Shown: positions 25,784 through 36,715, counted from the stretch's first letter. The stretch: 64,000 nt of DNA from Halocatena salina (GCF_023115355.1 NZ_CP096023.1:1-64000), one strand, 5' to 3'. Numbers and translations are program-made. Notes: generated by a model not told the origin, from the sequence alone.

Positions 25784-27055
25784 TCAACAGAGCTGTCGAA
25801 TCCGGTGGTTGAGGCAACGCTCCAGACGGGTCCCTAGCGCCTCAGCGGTTGCGGCTGGTTTCCGAGTCGGCAATTCGACGACAGCTAGTTCTCCTGCGTT
25901 CTGAACGGCATAGTTAGTTGTAAGGGATCCTTCTTGACTGGGATATATAAGCAATCCGGATACATCATCCGTGAGTTGATACGCGACCATCTGATAGATG
26001 TCTGCGTTGTCGACTGACTCCGGTGTCTTCCACTTTGCGTCTGCAACAAACTGAACGGTCTCATACTGGTCACGAACGAGGATGTCTGGCCGCATCGTAA
26101 TCGATGGCGATCCACCAGTGACGAGTCCCCGTCTCGTTGCCTGTGGTTCGATGGACCAATCGGTACGTGACTCCAATGCTCCGCGAACTGCCCGTTCTAC
26201 AACGTCTTCGAAGACACGATTCATGTCTATTAATAGTGAATATGAGTCCCGGTTGCCGCGCTCTAATCGATCGACGTGAGCGTTATCGAGAAGTAGCTCA
26301 GTGAGTCGCAAGATAGCTGTATAGTGCTCACTGAGGCGAGTGAGTTCGATGTCGCGTACCTCTTGGACACGAACCGATCGAAGCGTCACACGACGGCGAA
26401 TGCGCGTCTGATATCGCTGTAGTGACTGGCCGAGGTCTTCGTCGCTGACGAGCCCCAAGAGAACGGATACCGTATACAGAATTGCCTGATTTGCTGGCGT
26501 TTCATACGTGAGTTCATCATACGAACATTCAAACGTCGTTGCACAGGGACCCTGTCGCTGTAGCTGCTGTTGCAGATCGAGACGCCCGCGGAGATAGTCC
26601 TCGGTATTGCTGGAGCGTCGATACGCTTGTTGGAGGCCACGCTTGATGAGCTGCTCCAGCTCGGCGAGGTAGAGTGCAGCGAGGATGTCGATGAATGTGG
26701 CTCCGGTTTGGATCGATGTTTCCTGTTTGATCGTCGTTGCTTCGGTTCCGTGCGCATACTGAAGGAGTGACAGCAGATTGTCTCCTGCTGCTTTGGGACG
26801 GATCTGAATCGTCGGCCCATCTGGCAGTGAGACAATGCCAACGTACTGTGAGGTACGAAGCATCGGTTGCCTCTCGTGGTCAAAGCTCACTGTCATTTGT
26901 TGCGATGACAGTGTCTGTTCGATGAATTCCCGGTCTCGCTCTGACAATTGAGTATCCAACTGTGTTTCGTCGTGTTCTGTGAGCGTGATGGTCGGGACTG
27001 GTGCGGACGGCGACTGGGAACGACCTACTGTCTGTTCGTGCAATGCCATACTCAC
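25784..27055 (-). CDS. mcrC: McrC-family nuclease subunit
   Basis: A 423-residue protein with the two-part build of McrC: an N-terminal beta-rich region (TSQYVGIVSLPDGPTIQIRP) that contacts the McrB ring, and a C-terminal PD-(D/E)XK nuclease with ITMRPDILVRD and VQFVADAKWK supplying the active D...DxK. McrBC cuts DNA between modified cytosines. The gene overlaps the mcrB stop by four bases (ATGA). A protein-like segment follows its stop in the same frame. Confidence 0.93.
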   Translation of the reverse strand: MSMALHEQTVGRSQSPSAPVPTITLTEHDETQLDTQLSERDREFIEQTLSSQQMTVSFDHERQPMLRTSQYVGIVSLPDGPTIQIRPKAAGDNLLSLLQYAHGTEATTIKQETSIQTGATFIDILAALYLAELEQLIKRGLQQAYRRSSNTEDYLRGRLDLQQQLQRQGPCATTFECSYDELTYETPANQAILYTVSVLLGLVSDEDLGQSLQRYQTRIRRRVTLRSVRVQEVRDIELTRLSEHYTAILRLTELLLDNAHVDRLERGNRDSYSLLIDMNRVFEDVVERAVRGALESRTDWSIEPQATRRGLVTGGSPSITMRPDILVRDQYETVQFVADAKWKTPESVDNADIYQMVAYQLTDDVSGLLIYPSQEGSLTTNYAVQNAGELAVVELPTRKPAATAEALGTRLERCLNHRIRQLC

Positions 27056-29178
27056 TCCGTAGATACGGACCGATCAGTGCCAGCAACACCGTTGTCGCGG
27101 AGTTGGTAGAGGTTTCGGTCATTGAATTGCGGATGGCACCAGTGGTCTGGTTGTCCGACAGTGGTCTCGTCTCCGTTCGTTAGTTCATCGAAAATCTGTT
27201 GTGCCGCCCCCGATAGCGAATATAAGTCGCCATCATTTAGCCATCGAATGTCGCCCGACTCAGCGGTGGCATCGATTACCTCACTCTGCCAAAACGCAGC
27301 ATCACGCTCAGCCACTGCTCGCTCTATGTCTGTATCTGAGACCGTTGTCCCGTTCCGCAGCTGTTCACGGTTAAATTCGAGGATATCTCCTGCTTCGAGG
27401 ACACCATTTTCAGACAGGATATCTACTGTCTGTCGTGATGTCGTCTCTGGTTCAATATTGAGGAGTGATGCGAGAGCTGTGTGAAGATCATCTGCGGTGA
27501 AGTCTTTGATCTGCTTGGTACGCCAATCGACGAGGCGATCATCAGTCCCTGCGAGGAGATCCTGTTCGATACGCTCGAATTGTCCGAAGTAATATTCCTC
27601 TAGGAGGGGGAGGATTTCGTACTTCCAGGTATCGACAAGCGCATCTTCGTCGATCTGTCCATCATCCCGTGTGCACCCAAAGAGATACGAATGCCCGATC
27701 TGCTTTCCCTTGCCAAGGTCCGGCAGGCTCCGAATCCGCTCGTTGAGTTCCTCAAGAGCAAGGAGTGAGAGGGCGAGCAGCGCACGCAGAGACGCACCTG
27801 ACTCAGCTGTGGCGTGCACATCGCGTTTGTGATCAAAGTTGTACTCTTCATAGAGTGCGTCGTAGTCCGGTGGGAAATTGATGAATCGGAACCGGCGACG
27901 AAGAGCTGCGTCAACGAGTGCGATAGAGCGATCTGCAGTATTCATCGTGCCGATGACGAAGAGATTCGGCGGCACGACGAACGACTCTCCCGAATGAGCA
28001 AGCTGTACCTGAACTTCGTTTGCTTCATCACGACGTTTATCGGCTTCTAGTTGTGTAATGGTTTCACCGAAGATTTGCGCCAGATTGCCTCGATTAATCT
28101 CATCGATAATCAGCACGAATCGCGGCGGGGTCTCTTTTTTGGAGACCATCTCGTAGGCTTCTTGTGCAGCTTCACAGACACGCTTGAACCGCCCTGGGCT
28201 GATGTCGTAGTTGACGGTGCCGCTGTCAGTGGCCTCAGCGGACAGTCCTTCGACGAAATCTTCATAGGAGAATGAAGGATGGAATGTGACGATATGGACC
28301 TGTGACATTGATGTTGTGACTGGAGGACCTTCACTCACCCACCACTCAGCGAATTGGTTCGCTGAATACGTTTTTCCGGTTCCTGGTGGGCCATAGAACA
28401 CGACCTGCTTTGTCGTTTCAAGCTGTCGTGCGATGTCGTCTGCTCGTTCAGGCTTTTCACTGGACTCCTCTGAGCCCCGTGTAAGGTCCCCAGTCTCAGC
28501 GTATCGAATCACACACTCAGGTACATCATCACGGGCAAATCCGAGAAGTGGAAAGAGTACATCGGCAAACGTTTCGGCTATAATATCGATAAATGACGTG
28601 TTAAAGATTCCATCGGCTTCGCGATAGCGTCGTTTTGCGGCAAACCGCGTGATACCGTTGGCAGCCAACCGGTCTATATCATCTCCAGTAAACTCGTCTA
28701 CTGGCATCGAGTAGCTGTTTCCATATTTCGGCTGATAACTGACGGTAGCATCGTCGAACTGTGAAAGAATCGTGAGAAAGGTCTCTGATTGTTCACCAAT
28801 ATTCGTTTTTAGCGTCTCACGTTGGTCAGCTACCGGGGTCGCATCACCCGCCGTGCCTGCATTGAAACGCACATCAACAAAGGGTCCGTCATCGTCTTCC
28901 CCAATAAGGAATTCTGGATGAACGAGTTCGTGTGGGCCTCGATCATCACCTGCTCGACCGTACATCGTCCACATGTACTCGCGATAGTCTTTTTCCGTGT
29001 GTTGTGGCCGGATGCGTGATGCTGTTGGGTCACTACTGATGTTTTGGAACTGTTTTGGTGCCCGATTATATACGTCTTCGCCGATTTGCTGTAGATGACG
29101 CCGTATCGACTGTAAATTCGATTTTGTCGTTCCGAGCTGCTCGAAATCATCACGTGTAAAATGTGTTGTGTCTGCCAT
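27052..29178 (-). CDS. mcrB: McrB-family GTPase/AAA+ restriction subunit
   Basis: A 708-residue protein. The C-terminal AAA+ motor has Walker A GPPGTGKTYSA, Walker B FVLIIDEINRGN and the family mark IGTMNTADRS, all diagnostic of McrB. The N-terminal 280 residues should read modified DNA. They are not like the DUF3578 domain of E. coli McrB that I know, so the modification recognised may differ. The frame opens at 29337, but MADTTHFTRDDFEQL at 29178 is the likely start. The hexamer moves DNA to McrC for cutting. The frame of mcrC begins inside its stop. Confidence 0.93.
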   Translation of the reverse strand: MADTTHFTRDDFEQLGTTKSNLQSIRRHLQQIGEDVYNRAPKQFQNISSDPTASRIRPQHTEKDYREYMWTMYGRAGDDRGPHELVHPEFLIGEDDDGPFVDVRFNAGTAGDATPVADQRETLKTNIGEQSETFLTILSQFDDATVSYQPKYGNSYSMPVDEFTGDDIDRLAANGITRFAAKRRYREADGIFNTSFIDIIAETFADVLFPLLGFARDDVPECVIRYAETGDLTRGSEESSEKPERADDIARQLETTKQVVFYGPPGTGKTYSANQFAEWWVSEGPPVTTSMSQVHIVTFHPSFSYEDFVEGLSAEATDSGTVNYDISPGRFKRVCEAAQEAYEMVSKKETPPRFVLIIDEINRGNLAQIFGETITQLEADKRRDEANEVQVQLAHSGESFVVPPNLFVIGTMNTADRSIALVDAALRRRFRFINFPPDYDALYEEYNFDHKRDVHATAESGASLRALLALSLLALEELNERIRSLPDLGKGKQIGHSYLFGCTRDDGQIDEDALVDTWKYEILPLLEEYYFGQFERIEQDLLAGTDDRLVDWRTKQIKDFTADDLHTALASLLNIEPETTSRQTVDILSENGVLEAGDILEFNREQLRNGTTVSDTDIERAVAERDAAFWQSEVIDATAESGDIRWLNDGDLYSLSGAAQQIFDELTNGDETTVGQPDHWCHPQFNDRNLYQLRDNGVAGTDRSVSTE

Positions 29179-29789
29179 ACATCTGAGTTCGGCCATTTCT
29201 ATTAGAATGTTTGGGTATCTGAGCCCGTTGTGATCTATTCTCTCCTCCCGATAGGCATCGTTATTTTTGTAGTGGGGAAATTCCATCCCTGTGTAAAGTT
29301 TCCATCTATCAGACGGTGAGTAGCGTCGCCAGATCACATCCGGTCAGTTCCGAGAGTATGGTTTTGTATATTGGCTCATACTTTGTAGGCGTTGGATGCA
29401 GAGTGTTCGACTTTACCGTTTCACCCCGTTAGCTATGCATTTGCGCATAGGTATGGTCTAGCTCAACTGTTTGTAGAGAGAACAGGTCGCCTACAGAAAG
29501 GTATGATATCATGTCGAGCAATCGTGTGCTCACGTAATACACTACTAAAGATCTATCACAATTCAAGCACAGCATTAATATGAGCCATCGGGTTCTGTTC
29601 TTGGCAGCAGTCGATCTATCAGCTGGACTTTCGCTATCATCCTGATCTCCTCTAACCAATAATATATTACTTAATATATAAATATAGTGTATAGAGTGTG
29701 TCTTGTACTTCCGACCACAGTGTTCCAGATAGTCTGATAAGAGGACTCACTGTCTGCAATATAAGAAATAATCGATTTCAACGACCACG
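29179..29789. other. Gap upstream of mcrB and downstream of addA
   Basis: No gene is supported. The stretch 29640-29790 is AT-rich and lies after the addA stop; the part nearest 29179 should contain the mcrB promoter. A 63-codon frame at 29392 is not protein-like. Confidence 0.45.
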
Positions 29790-32700
29790 TTAGGTGCGTT
29801 CGTCCACTATTGTACGGAGTTCGGCCTTAATCTCGTCCAGTTCTTCTGGGTTCCACTCGAAGCGTTCTTCGACGCCGATATCGGTAAACCGGAGTGACGC
29901 GCGAACACATCGATCGGAATCGTGCTGAAGGAGCGCAAGGGCATACGAGAGCATCTGCGGCCGATAGTGCTCTGCTAGCTCCTCGGTCATCGTTGTCGAG
30001 AGGTCATTGGTCTTGTAATCGATGATGTGGTACCCATCGGGTGTAACGAGCAGGCGATCGATATCCCCGACGATTCGCGTGCCATCGATGCGTGCCACCA
30101 CAGAGTACTCGTCGTGAGTGGCTTCGAGGGCGACCGACGACTCGACATCGTCAACAAACGCAATCGCGTCTTCTGCGTGGGTGACCGCCTCACGGAGAGC
30201 ATCCGGTGTCGGCTCCTCTCCTGCTATCTGACTCACTCGATGGATGAACGTCTCCCAGTCGTCTCTCGGTGGTTGAAGCTCGGTAAGACGATGAACCACG
30301 GTGCCGAACGTGGTCGGGCTGAGTCCGACTGATTCCGTTCTATCTGCAGAGCTGTGCTCGCCACCGGAGTGGTCTGTAACGTTATTTACAAGGGTCGTCG
30401 CTGCCACTCGTCTTCCGACATCGCGTTCAGATGGGGATGGAATCGATATCTCGGGCATCACGGCATCGGTTTCCGTAGCAGAGCGCCAGTTTATCGGCCG
30501 TGGCGGTGTGCGAACGGTGTATTCAGCATTACCGAGGTGGCCAGACGCGGGTCCGTTCCGGACCGCCTCGGTAAGGAGTTCGGTATCGTCAAGAAGGACG
30601 GGCTGGAGCCAGTCTCGCCAACGATTGGCTTCATCGAACGGCTCGGTCTCGCCAAGGTCAAGCGCTCCAGACGCGTCCACGTCGATCTCGTGTGTGCCAC
30701 ACAGGAGCAGATGATCGCGTACTCTCGTGCATGCAACGTAGAGCAGACGCTTTGCTTCCGCGCGTTCCTGTAGACGTGCGAGCCGATCGGCGTACGCATG
30801 GACCGCCGTCTCCTCTATCGAGAACGCGTCGTGTGGATCGGGGCCACCAACAGCAGGAAGCGGTGGCGCGTCATCAGTCCCCTCCACGAGCTGAACGTAG
30901 CCATAATCGTCGACGCTGCGCCCAAAGTTCAAACTGCTTCCAAGGTCAGGAATCATGACAATGGGGAATTCCAATCCTTTCGAGGCGTGGATCGTCATGA
31001 TGCGGACGCCCTCGGCGTCCCCTGGGATGTCTGCGTCTCCCTCACGTGATTCGATGTTGGCTTGCCGGTCGATCCGATGTAGGAGTCCAGCAGCCGTGTG
31101 AACTCCACTCTCGCTCCACGTCCGTACCTGGTCGCGGAACTTCTCGACGTTCGCGACGGCCTGCTGGCCCCGTTCGTCCGCACTGACGCTCGCCAGAAAG
31201 CCCGTCTCGTCGATGACACGTGTGAGGACACGATCCCACGAGAGCATGCCTTCCTCGTCAGGGGACGTACACCCACTGCGCGTTCGCCACGTCGTTAGCA
31301 GCTCGAACGCGTCAGTGAGGTGTGGATCGTCGGACTGTTCGAGTGCGTGCCAGATGGAGTCCGCGTCGGCAACTGCCGGCGCGAGCCGGTCGTCGGTGAA
31401 CCCAAACAGCGGGGAACGAAGCACACCGTACAACGAGACGTCGTCCGTTGGGTCACCAAGTACACGAAGGAGATTCGTCAACGCTTGGATTTCGGGAGTC
31501 TCATAGAATCCGACACCCCCGATGACTGTGTACGGAATATCGTGCGCCGCAAGTGCGCGCTGGTATCGATGGAGGTGTGTTCTCCGGCGGAGCAAGATCG
31601 CTACATCATCCGGCGTTGCCGCACGATGGTCACCAGTCTCTGGGTCTTGGATCGTCGGTGGCTCGTTGAAGAGATGGGTCAATCGGGCAGCAAGCCCCTG
31701 CGCTTCCGCCTCGGTCGTATGCTCTACTGCCCCCTCTGCAACGGGATGATCGTCGCCGAACAGCGTGGTTGCTGTCTCGGCGTCGTTCGGAACGACGAGG
31801 TATTCGACACTTCCCTCTAACCCCTCGACGTCTTCGACCTGATTCCGTCGTGCAGTGAGCGATTGAGGTCTCGCTTCGAACGGCCTATGTTTGTCGCCCT
31901 CCGGGTGGAACAACTGCTCGAAGAGTTCGTTCAGAAACACAAGCGGTTCTTCAAGCGTTCGGAAGTTCCCGGAGAGTTCGAGTGACGTTGGTCGCTTTGC
32001 CTCGCTGTCTGGCACGTGGTCGATGTCGAAGGTCGCGTTGACGGAGTGCAGTTCGGCCCGTGCAGTGGCGAAGGTCGTGACATCGGCTCCACGGAAGGCG
32101 TAGATGCTCTGTTTCTCGTCGCCGACGAGAAATACGTTCGTTGCTGTTCCTTCCATTCCCCCCGTGAGGAGCTTCACGAGTTCCCATTGCCGGTCGTCAG
32201 TATCTTGGAACTCATCGACCATGACGGCCGCAAACTGGTCCTGGAGACGGGTGCGAACCTCATCGTTGCGACGGAGAAAGGAGATCGTCGTCTCGATCAC
32301 GTCTGGGAAATCGAGGGCGTCTCGCCGGTCTTTCTCGGCGTCGTACTGCTCTCGGACTTCATCGAAGACACGCATCAGTGCCAACGCGTAGTGTGCACTG
32401 TTTTCTTCGAGCTCTCCGGGCGTCGTATCGACAGCCTCCTCGTGTGGTCCGATCGCGTCGATGACCACATCGATGGCATCCTTCAGATCATCGTAGACGT
32501 CGCCGTCTTCGTTCCAGTCGTCCCGGTCACCGATGACGTAGCCAGCACTGCTGTAGAGTCCACCGCTTTTCTTCTCACACACTGTATAGAGTTCGAGAAT
32601 TGCCCGTTGACACGTTCGGGGAGTACTTGCTTCAGGATCGTCGGGGAGCAGGTCAGCAATGGTTTCGAACGTTTGGTAGGCCTGCAGCCCATCGTCATCT

Positions 32701-33431
32701 TGGATCTCGGCTTCGACCGTCACTCGTCCCGCCAAGTCCCGCAAGTGGGTCAGTACACCGGTCGTGTAGAGCGTTTCGCGAGCCTCGTCGGCATCCACAT
32801 CGCAGACGACCTTCCATAGAAGGTCGACATACTCATCGACATCAGCGTCTCGCCAGCGGTCGAGGACCGCTTCACTCTGTGGACGCGCATCAAGCAACCC
32901 GGTCAAGATGGTGAGAAGCTGCGGTCGCCCCCAGAGGTGGGCGAGGAGCGCCACGTCTTCGTCGCTCTGGTGTCGTTCGAGGAACTCGGTAACGACCGCA
33001 CGCTGGAGTGAGGCTGCACCATCCTCGTCGAGCACGTCGAATCCGAGCGAGACCGGGGCTTCGATCGCCCGCTCTCGCAACAGGCGGGTACAGAAGGCAT
33101 GTATCGTGTGGACGTATCCATCCTCAAGGTCGTCGAGTACTGCTCGCCACCGCTGATACGCCGCTTGCGAGTCCACGGCTGCAAGTCGGTCGTAGATCTC
33201 CGCTCGGACACGCTCGGTCAACTCTGCAGCGGCCTTTCGTGTGAAGGTGATCGTGACGATGTTCTCGGGTGTGAGTGTCGGGTTCTCTTCCAGCACCGTC
33301 ACGTACCGTTCGGTCAGCGTCGTCGTTTTGCCGGTGCCGGCACCGGCGGTGATGGCGACGTTTCGGTCCTGCACGAGCGCGTCTTCCTGTTCGGTGGTCA
33401 GTTGGATCGCGTTATCGTCGTTATCAGTCAT
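29790..33431 (-). CDS. addA: AddA-like UvrD-family helicase with RecB-type nuclease
   Basis: A 1213-residue helicase-nuclease. Helicase motifs are AGAGTGKTT at 29-37, VDEFQDTDDRQ, GDEKQSIYAFRGAD, TIHASKGLEFP and LLYVACTRVRDHLLL. The C-terminal PD-(D/E)XK nuclease has RIVGDIDRLL and YHIIDYKTND. In bacteria AddA pairs with AddB to degrade and process broken ends until a Chi site; few archaea have the pair. It overlaps the end of the addB-like gene by eight bases, so both are made together. The duplex-end processing role is from the family. A defence role is suggested by its place between mcrBC and BREX. Confidence 0.92.
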   Translation of the reverse strand: MTDNDDNAIQLTTEQEDALVQDRNVAITAGAGTGKTTTLTERYVTVLEENPTLTPENIVTITFTRKAAAELTERVRAEIYDRLAAVDSQAAYQRWRAVLDDLEDGYVHTIHAFCTRLLRERAIEAPVSLGFDVLDEDGAASLQRAVVTEFLERHQSDEDVALLAHLWGRPQLLTILTGLLDARPQSEAVLDRWRDADVDEYVDLLWKVVCDVDADEARETLYTTGVLTHLRDLAGRVTVEAEIQDDDGLQAYQTFETIADLLPDDPEASTPRTCQRAILELYTVCEKKSGGLYSSAGYVIGDRDDWNEDGDVYDDLKDAIDVVIDAIGPHEEAVDTTPGELEENSAHYALALMRVFDEVREQYDAEKDRRDALDFPDVIETTISFLRRNDEVRTRLQDQFAAVMVDEFQDTDDRQWELVKLLTGGMEGTATNVFLVGDEKQSIYAFRGADVTTFATARAELHSVNATFDIDHVPDSEAKRPTSLELSGNFRTLEEPLVFLNELFEQLFHPEGDKHRPFEARPQSLTARRNQVEDVEGLEGSVEYLVVPNDAETATTLFGDDHPVAEGAVEHTTEAEAQGLAARLTHLFNEPPTIQDPETGDHRAATPDDVAILLRRRTHLHRYQRALAAHDIPYTVIGGVGFYETPEIQALTNLLRVLGDPTDDVSLYGVLRSPLFGFTDDRLAPAVADADSIWHALEQSDDPHLTDAFELLTTWRTRSGCTSPDEEGMLSWDRVLTRVIDETGFLASVSADERGQQAVANVEKFRDQVRTWSESGVHTAAGLLHRIDRQANIESREGDADIPGDAEGVRIMTIHASKGLEFPIVMIPDLGSSLNFGRSVDDYGYVQLVEGTDDAPPLPAVGGPDPHDAFSIEETAVHAYADRLARLQERAEAKRLLYVACTRVRDHLLLCGTHEIDVDASGALDLGETEPFDEANRWRDWLQPVLLDDTELLTEAVRNGPASGHLGNAEYTVRTPPRPINWRSATETDAVMPEISIPSPSERDVGRRVAATTLVNNVTDHSGGEHSSADRTESVGLSPTTFGTVVHRLTELQPPRDDWETFIHRVSQIAGEEPTPDALREAVTHAEDAIAFVDDVESSVALEATHDEYSVVARIDGTRIVGDIDRLLVTPDGYHIIDYKTNDLSTTMTEELAEHYRPQMLSYALALLQHDSDRCVRASLRFTDIGVEERFEWNPEELDEIKAELRTIVDERT

Positions 33432-36400
33432 CGCTCATCACCGCCGTGAGATCCGCCTCATCTTGCACACGCAACGGGACGTACGACGCATCGTCCGCTT
33501 GTGCCTGTTCGACTCGCTGTCGCTTTTGATGGTGTCGGACATCGCAGGCGCGTCGATACTCACAGTAGTTACAGTTCGCACTGCGAGCCGACAACAGCGA
33601 CGTATGGAACCGTCCGTTCGCGATTGCATCGTCGATATTCCCGAGCCACTCCGGCACAACGTTGTTCAGAAACCGTCGCAATGCTGCCTGTGACTCGAAC
33701 TTCGATTCCACCCCTCGCCGGACCGTGACGTCGTTGGGTGGATGGACCTGGTAGTACGTCGCAGAAAGCGCTGCGTCGGCAGTCAGGTTTTCATCCACAA
33801 CTGTGTCTGCAGCGAGGAGATAGATCGGGAGCTGGAACTTCGTTCCACCCGTCGTTTTGGTCATATACGGAGTCCGCCCGGTCTTGTAATCGTAGAGCGC
33901 CAGCTCCGCGTGCTCCCCATTCCCGTTCACGTCGATGCGATCGATGTACCCACGGATGGAGACCGTCGATCCATCAGAACGCTCAACATCGAACCGTCCG
34001 CTTTCCGAATCAGGGAGGCCCGCACCGAACGGCGCTTCGAACCACTGTCGCTTGGCAGGGTCCCGTGAGCGTTCCTCCGTGAGGAACGTCGCGAACAGCC
34101 CCTCCGCAGGCGCAGTGTGTGGCCGGTCACTGTTGGAATAGGGGTTCGTCTCTGGCTTGCCCAGTCCCGCGAATAATTCTGTCAGCCATCGCTCGTAGAA
34201 CAGCCCCTCATACTCGAAATCAGCCTGCTCCAGTTCATCGAGGGCAACGTCGAGGAGGTGCTGTTCTAGGTCGGCTTTGTCATACGCCATGAACTCAATG
34301 TCGTCGTCGGACTCTCCCAGCAGATCCACATAGAAGCGTTCGAGGACATCATGCACGTAGCTGCCAGCCTCAAGCGGTGTCGGCCTTACCTCGATCTCGT
34401 CGTGATCTTCGATTCCGATGACGTTCTCGGCGTAGAATTTGAACCCACATTCGACGTACCGTTCGATCCGACTGGCGCTGTATGGCGCTCGATCAGTGGG
34501 TGGATACACCGTATCGACGGTGTCTGCATCGAGGATGCCATCGTGTGGGGTGAGCTCCGCAGTGCTTCGATTAGCGGCGCACACGAGACCACGGTCGGTT
34601 CGCTTCGTTTGTTCGGGCGAGAGATCGCCCTGTTTGCCAGCGTGGTCAACAGCCGCTCGCCGGTCAGGGTGAGCGGCGAGGTGTCGCTGGAGGTCCTCAC
34701 GCGAGCCGACGCGATCATCGACACCGGTTTCTGGTTCGATTCCCGTTACCCGCTGGAGTTCATCGAGCACCGGCGATCGAACGACTGCTGCTTCACCGTC
34801 GCCAGTGTCGGGAGTCGTGAGGGTTACCTCCTCACTGTTCGCCAGCAGTGTTGCGAAGAGATACCGTCCCCGACGGCGTCCATCACCCGTGTCGAATCGA
34901 GGATGGGCATCGGTCATCGCGTCGAAGAAGGCCGGGCGCTCCGGCGAGGCCGGGAAATGCTCGGTCGTGAGTCCGACGACGAAGACGTGCTCGAACGATC
35001 GCATTCGGGCGTCGAGCATCCCCATGACCTCGACGTGGCCTCCTGTGATGCTTTGTGGGACGCGAACGGATACGCTGTCGAACGCACGGGCGAGTAATGC
35101 CAGCGGAGGGTAGTCATTCGATATTGCTTGCAACTCTTCGAACGAACTGAGGATGTCATCGACGACAGAATATGCCTGCTGCTCACGTGCCTGTGGTGTG
35201 CTACCGGCGTAGTTCTTGACGGCGGTGTCTAGTTCGATGTCCTCGGCTAGCACCCGCCGAAGGACGTCGAGCGCCGTTCCAATGTCCCCTGTTCGGAGTG
35301 GCTTGAGTGACGCCACTAGCTCCTTCACGAAGGCCGTAGCATCACCGTCAATGGTTTCTAGCAGTGGGGCAAGGGCGACTGTGTCGCGGCGTCGAGCTGC
35401 TCTCGTGATCGCATCGACCTGTTCTTGTGGGAAGATATCAACGAGGGAGTTCGCCAATAACGATGTCAGATTTTCAGCGTAAGGGTCTGCTTCGGCCAGC
35501 TTGAGTAGATCATGGACAACACTCCCAACAAAGGTCTCATCCAACTGGGTTGCTGCGGTCGTGACGTGTGGGATCTCATAGATGTCGAAGATGTCTTCAA
35601 CGTATCCAGCATACGATTCGGTCCCTGGGATCACGACTGCTAGATCGTCTGGATTTCGACCGGCTGCGAGTTCCATCCGAAGTTCGCGAGCAACGAATCG
35701 GATCTCCCGTTCTGGCGTCGGTAGCTCCCGCCAATAGAGCGTGCTGGGGTGGGATACTGTTTCTAGATCGTGACGATACAGGGCGTTCGTGACGGCTGCG
35801 ATTGCCCTAGCTGTTTCCTGCTGGGGTTCGATCACTTCCCGGTTGAATCCCAACGTCTCATACACCGCGAGGCCGTCGTGGGTGACCGCGTCTACGCCAC
35901 CGTCACCGTGTTGGTGAAGCGGGAGGATCGCAATTGTATCGAACGCGTCGACGATTCGAGCGAGCACGGCCCGTTCGACAGGTCGAAACTCGTGATAGCC
36001 CGAGATGATGACGGTATCGAGATCGGGTGAAAGTTCGGAGAGAGACACCTCAGTCGTCGCGACGGTCTGAAAGAGCTCACCGCGGGTAGCGGTCCACTCG
36101 TCGCCAGCGGTTTGATGCAGCTCTCGGTAACACTGGTAGATGTCGACGGTCGCTGTTGCGATGCGTTCGTCAAGTATAGACTCATCGAACGCAGTCGCCA
36201 ACGCATCAGGGGTGGTTACGCCGGCATCATCGAACAGTGAGAAGCGATGACTGAACGCATCTACAAGTGACCCAGAGGCTGGCTCGCCGGCAAATATACT
36301 TTCGTCACCCGCCGTCGCACGATCAAGGGCGTACTCCGTAAGGCGACGGTTTACCTGGCTGGACAGCCTTGCAACTGGGCCTTCGAGTGCTTCGTACCAC

Positions 36401-36609
36401 TCACGGACGACGGCGTCAAGCGTCTCAGCGCGGAGCCGCAGTGGGCGATGCGCCTCTGCCCACGCATCTTCGACGTGCGATCGACGAGCGTCGTTTCGCG
36501 TGATATAGAGGATACTTCCTAGCGAATCATCGGCGAGGGCATCGGCTTGCTGGAATGCTTGTTGTTCCAGCCGTGCATGTTGTGGACCAGTTAGCAGCGT
36601 GGCATTCAT
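33424..36609 (-). CDS. addB: AddB-like nuclease with probable iron-sulphur staple
   Basis: A 1061-residue partner of the AddA-like protein. The N-terminal helicase half has lost its P-loop (LLTGPQHARLEQQ in its place), so it should not hydrolyse ATP. The C-terminal half holds a PD-(D/E)XK nuclease (ELALYDYKTGR) framed by cysteines: one in YVECGFKF near 721 and three in CNYCEYRRAC near 1012. This is the pattern that binds a 4Fe-4S cluster in AddB. The first ATG at 36609 is a good start. The gene diverges from brxA, the spacing being 144 bases. Confidence 0.88.
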   Translation of the reverse strand: MNATLLTGPQHARLEQQAFQQADALADDSLGSILYITRNDARRSHVEDAWAEAHRPLRLRAETLDAVVREWYEALEGPVARLSSQVNRRLTEYALDRATAGDESIFAGEPASGSLVDAFSHRFSLFDDAGVTTPDALATAFDESILDERIATATVDIYQCYRELHQTAGDEWTATRGELFQTVATTEVSLSELSPDLDTVIISGYHEFRPVERAVLARIVDAFDTIAILPLHQHGDGGVDAVTHDGLAVYETLGFNREVIEPQQETARAIAAVTNALYRHDLETVSHPSTLYWRELPTPEREIRFVARELRMELAAGRNPDDLAVVIPGTESYAGYVEDIFDIYEIPHVTTAATQLDETFVGSVVHDLLKLAEADPYAENLTSLLANSLVDIFPQEQVDAITRAARRRDTVALAPLLETIDGDATAFVKELVASLKPLRTGDIGTALDVLRRVLAEDIELDTAVKNYAGSTPQAREQQAYSVVDDILSSFEELQAISNDYPPLALLARAFDSVSVRVPQSITGGHVEVMGMLDARMRSFEHVFVVGLTTEHFPASPERPAFFDAMTDAHPRFDTGDGRRRGRYLFATLLANSEEVTLTTPDTGDGEAAVVRSPVLDELQRVTGIEPETGVDDRVGSREDLQRHLAAHPDRRAAVDHAGKQGDLSPEQTKRTDRGLVCAANRSTAELTPHDGILDADTVDTVYPPTDRAPYSASRIERYVECGFKFYAENVIGIEDHDEIEVRPTPLEAGSYVHDVLERFYVDLLGESDDDIEFMAYDKADLEQHLLDVALDELEQADFEYEGLFYERWLTELFAGLGKPETNPYSNSDRPHTAPAEGLFATFLTEERSRDPAKRQWFEAPFGAGLPDSESGRFDVERSDGSTVSIRGYIDRIDVNGNGEHAELALYDYKTGRTPYMTKTTGGTKFQLPIYLLAADTVVDENLTADAALSATYYQVHPPNDVTVRRGVESKFESQAALRRFLNNVVPEWLGNIDDAIANGRFHTSLLSARSANCNYCEYRRACDVRHHQKRQRVEQAQADDASYVPLRVQDEADLTAVMSDD

Positions 36610-36715
36610 CGAACAGATTTGCTATTACTGGATTATACTTCAATCTTTATAATAATTTGACGTAGAAAACGTCCTAAGAGATTGAGTGCATCAGGAGATT
36701 CATATCACATCACGA

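Noticed and set aside
32016-32819. 267-codon plus-strand frame opposite addA
   Set aside because: Antisense shadow of the helicase domain; composition is that of a reverse frame.
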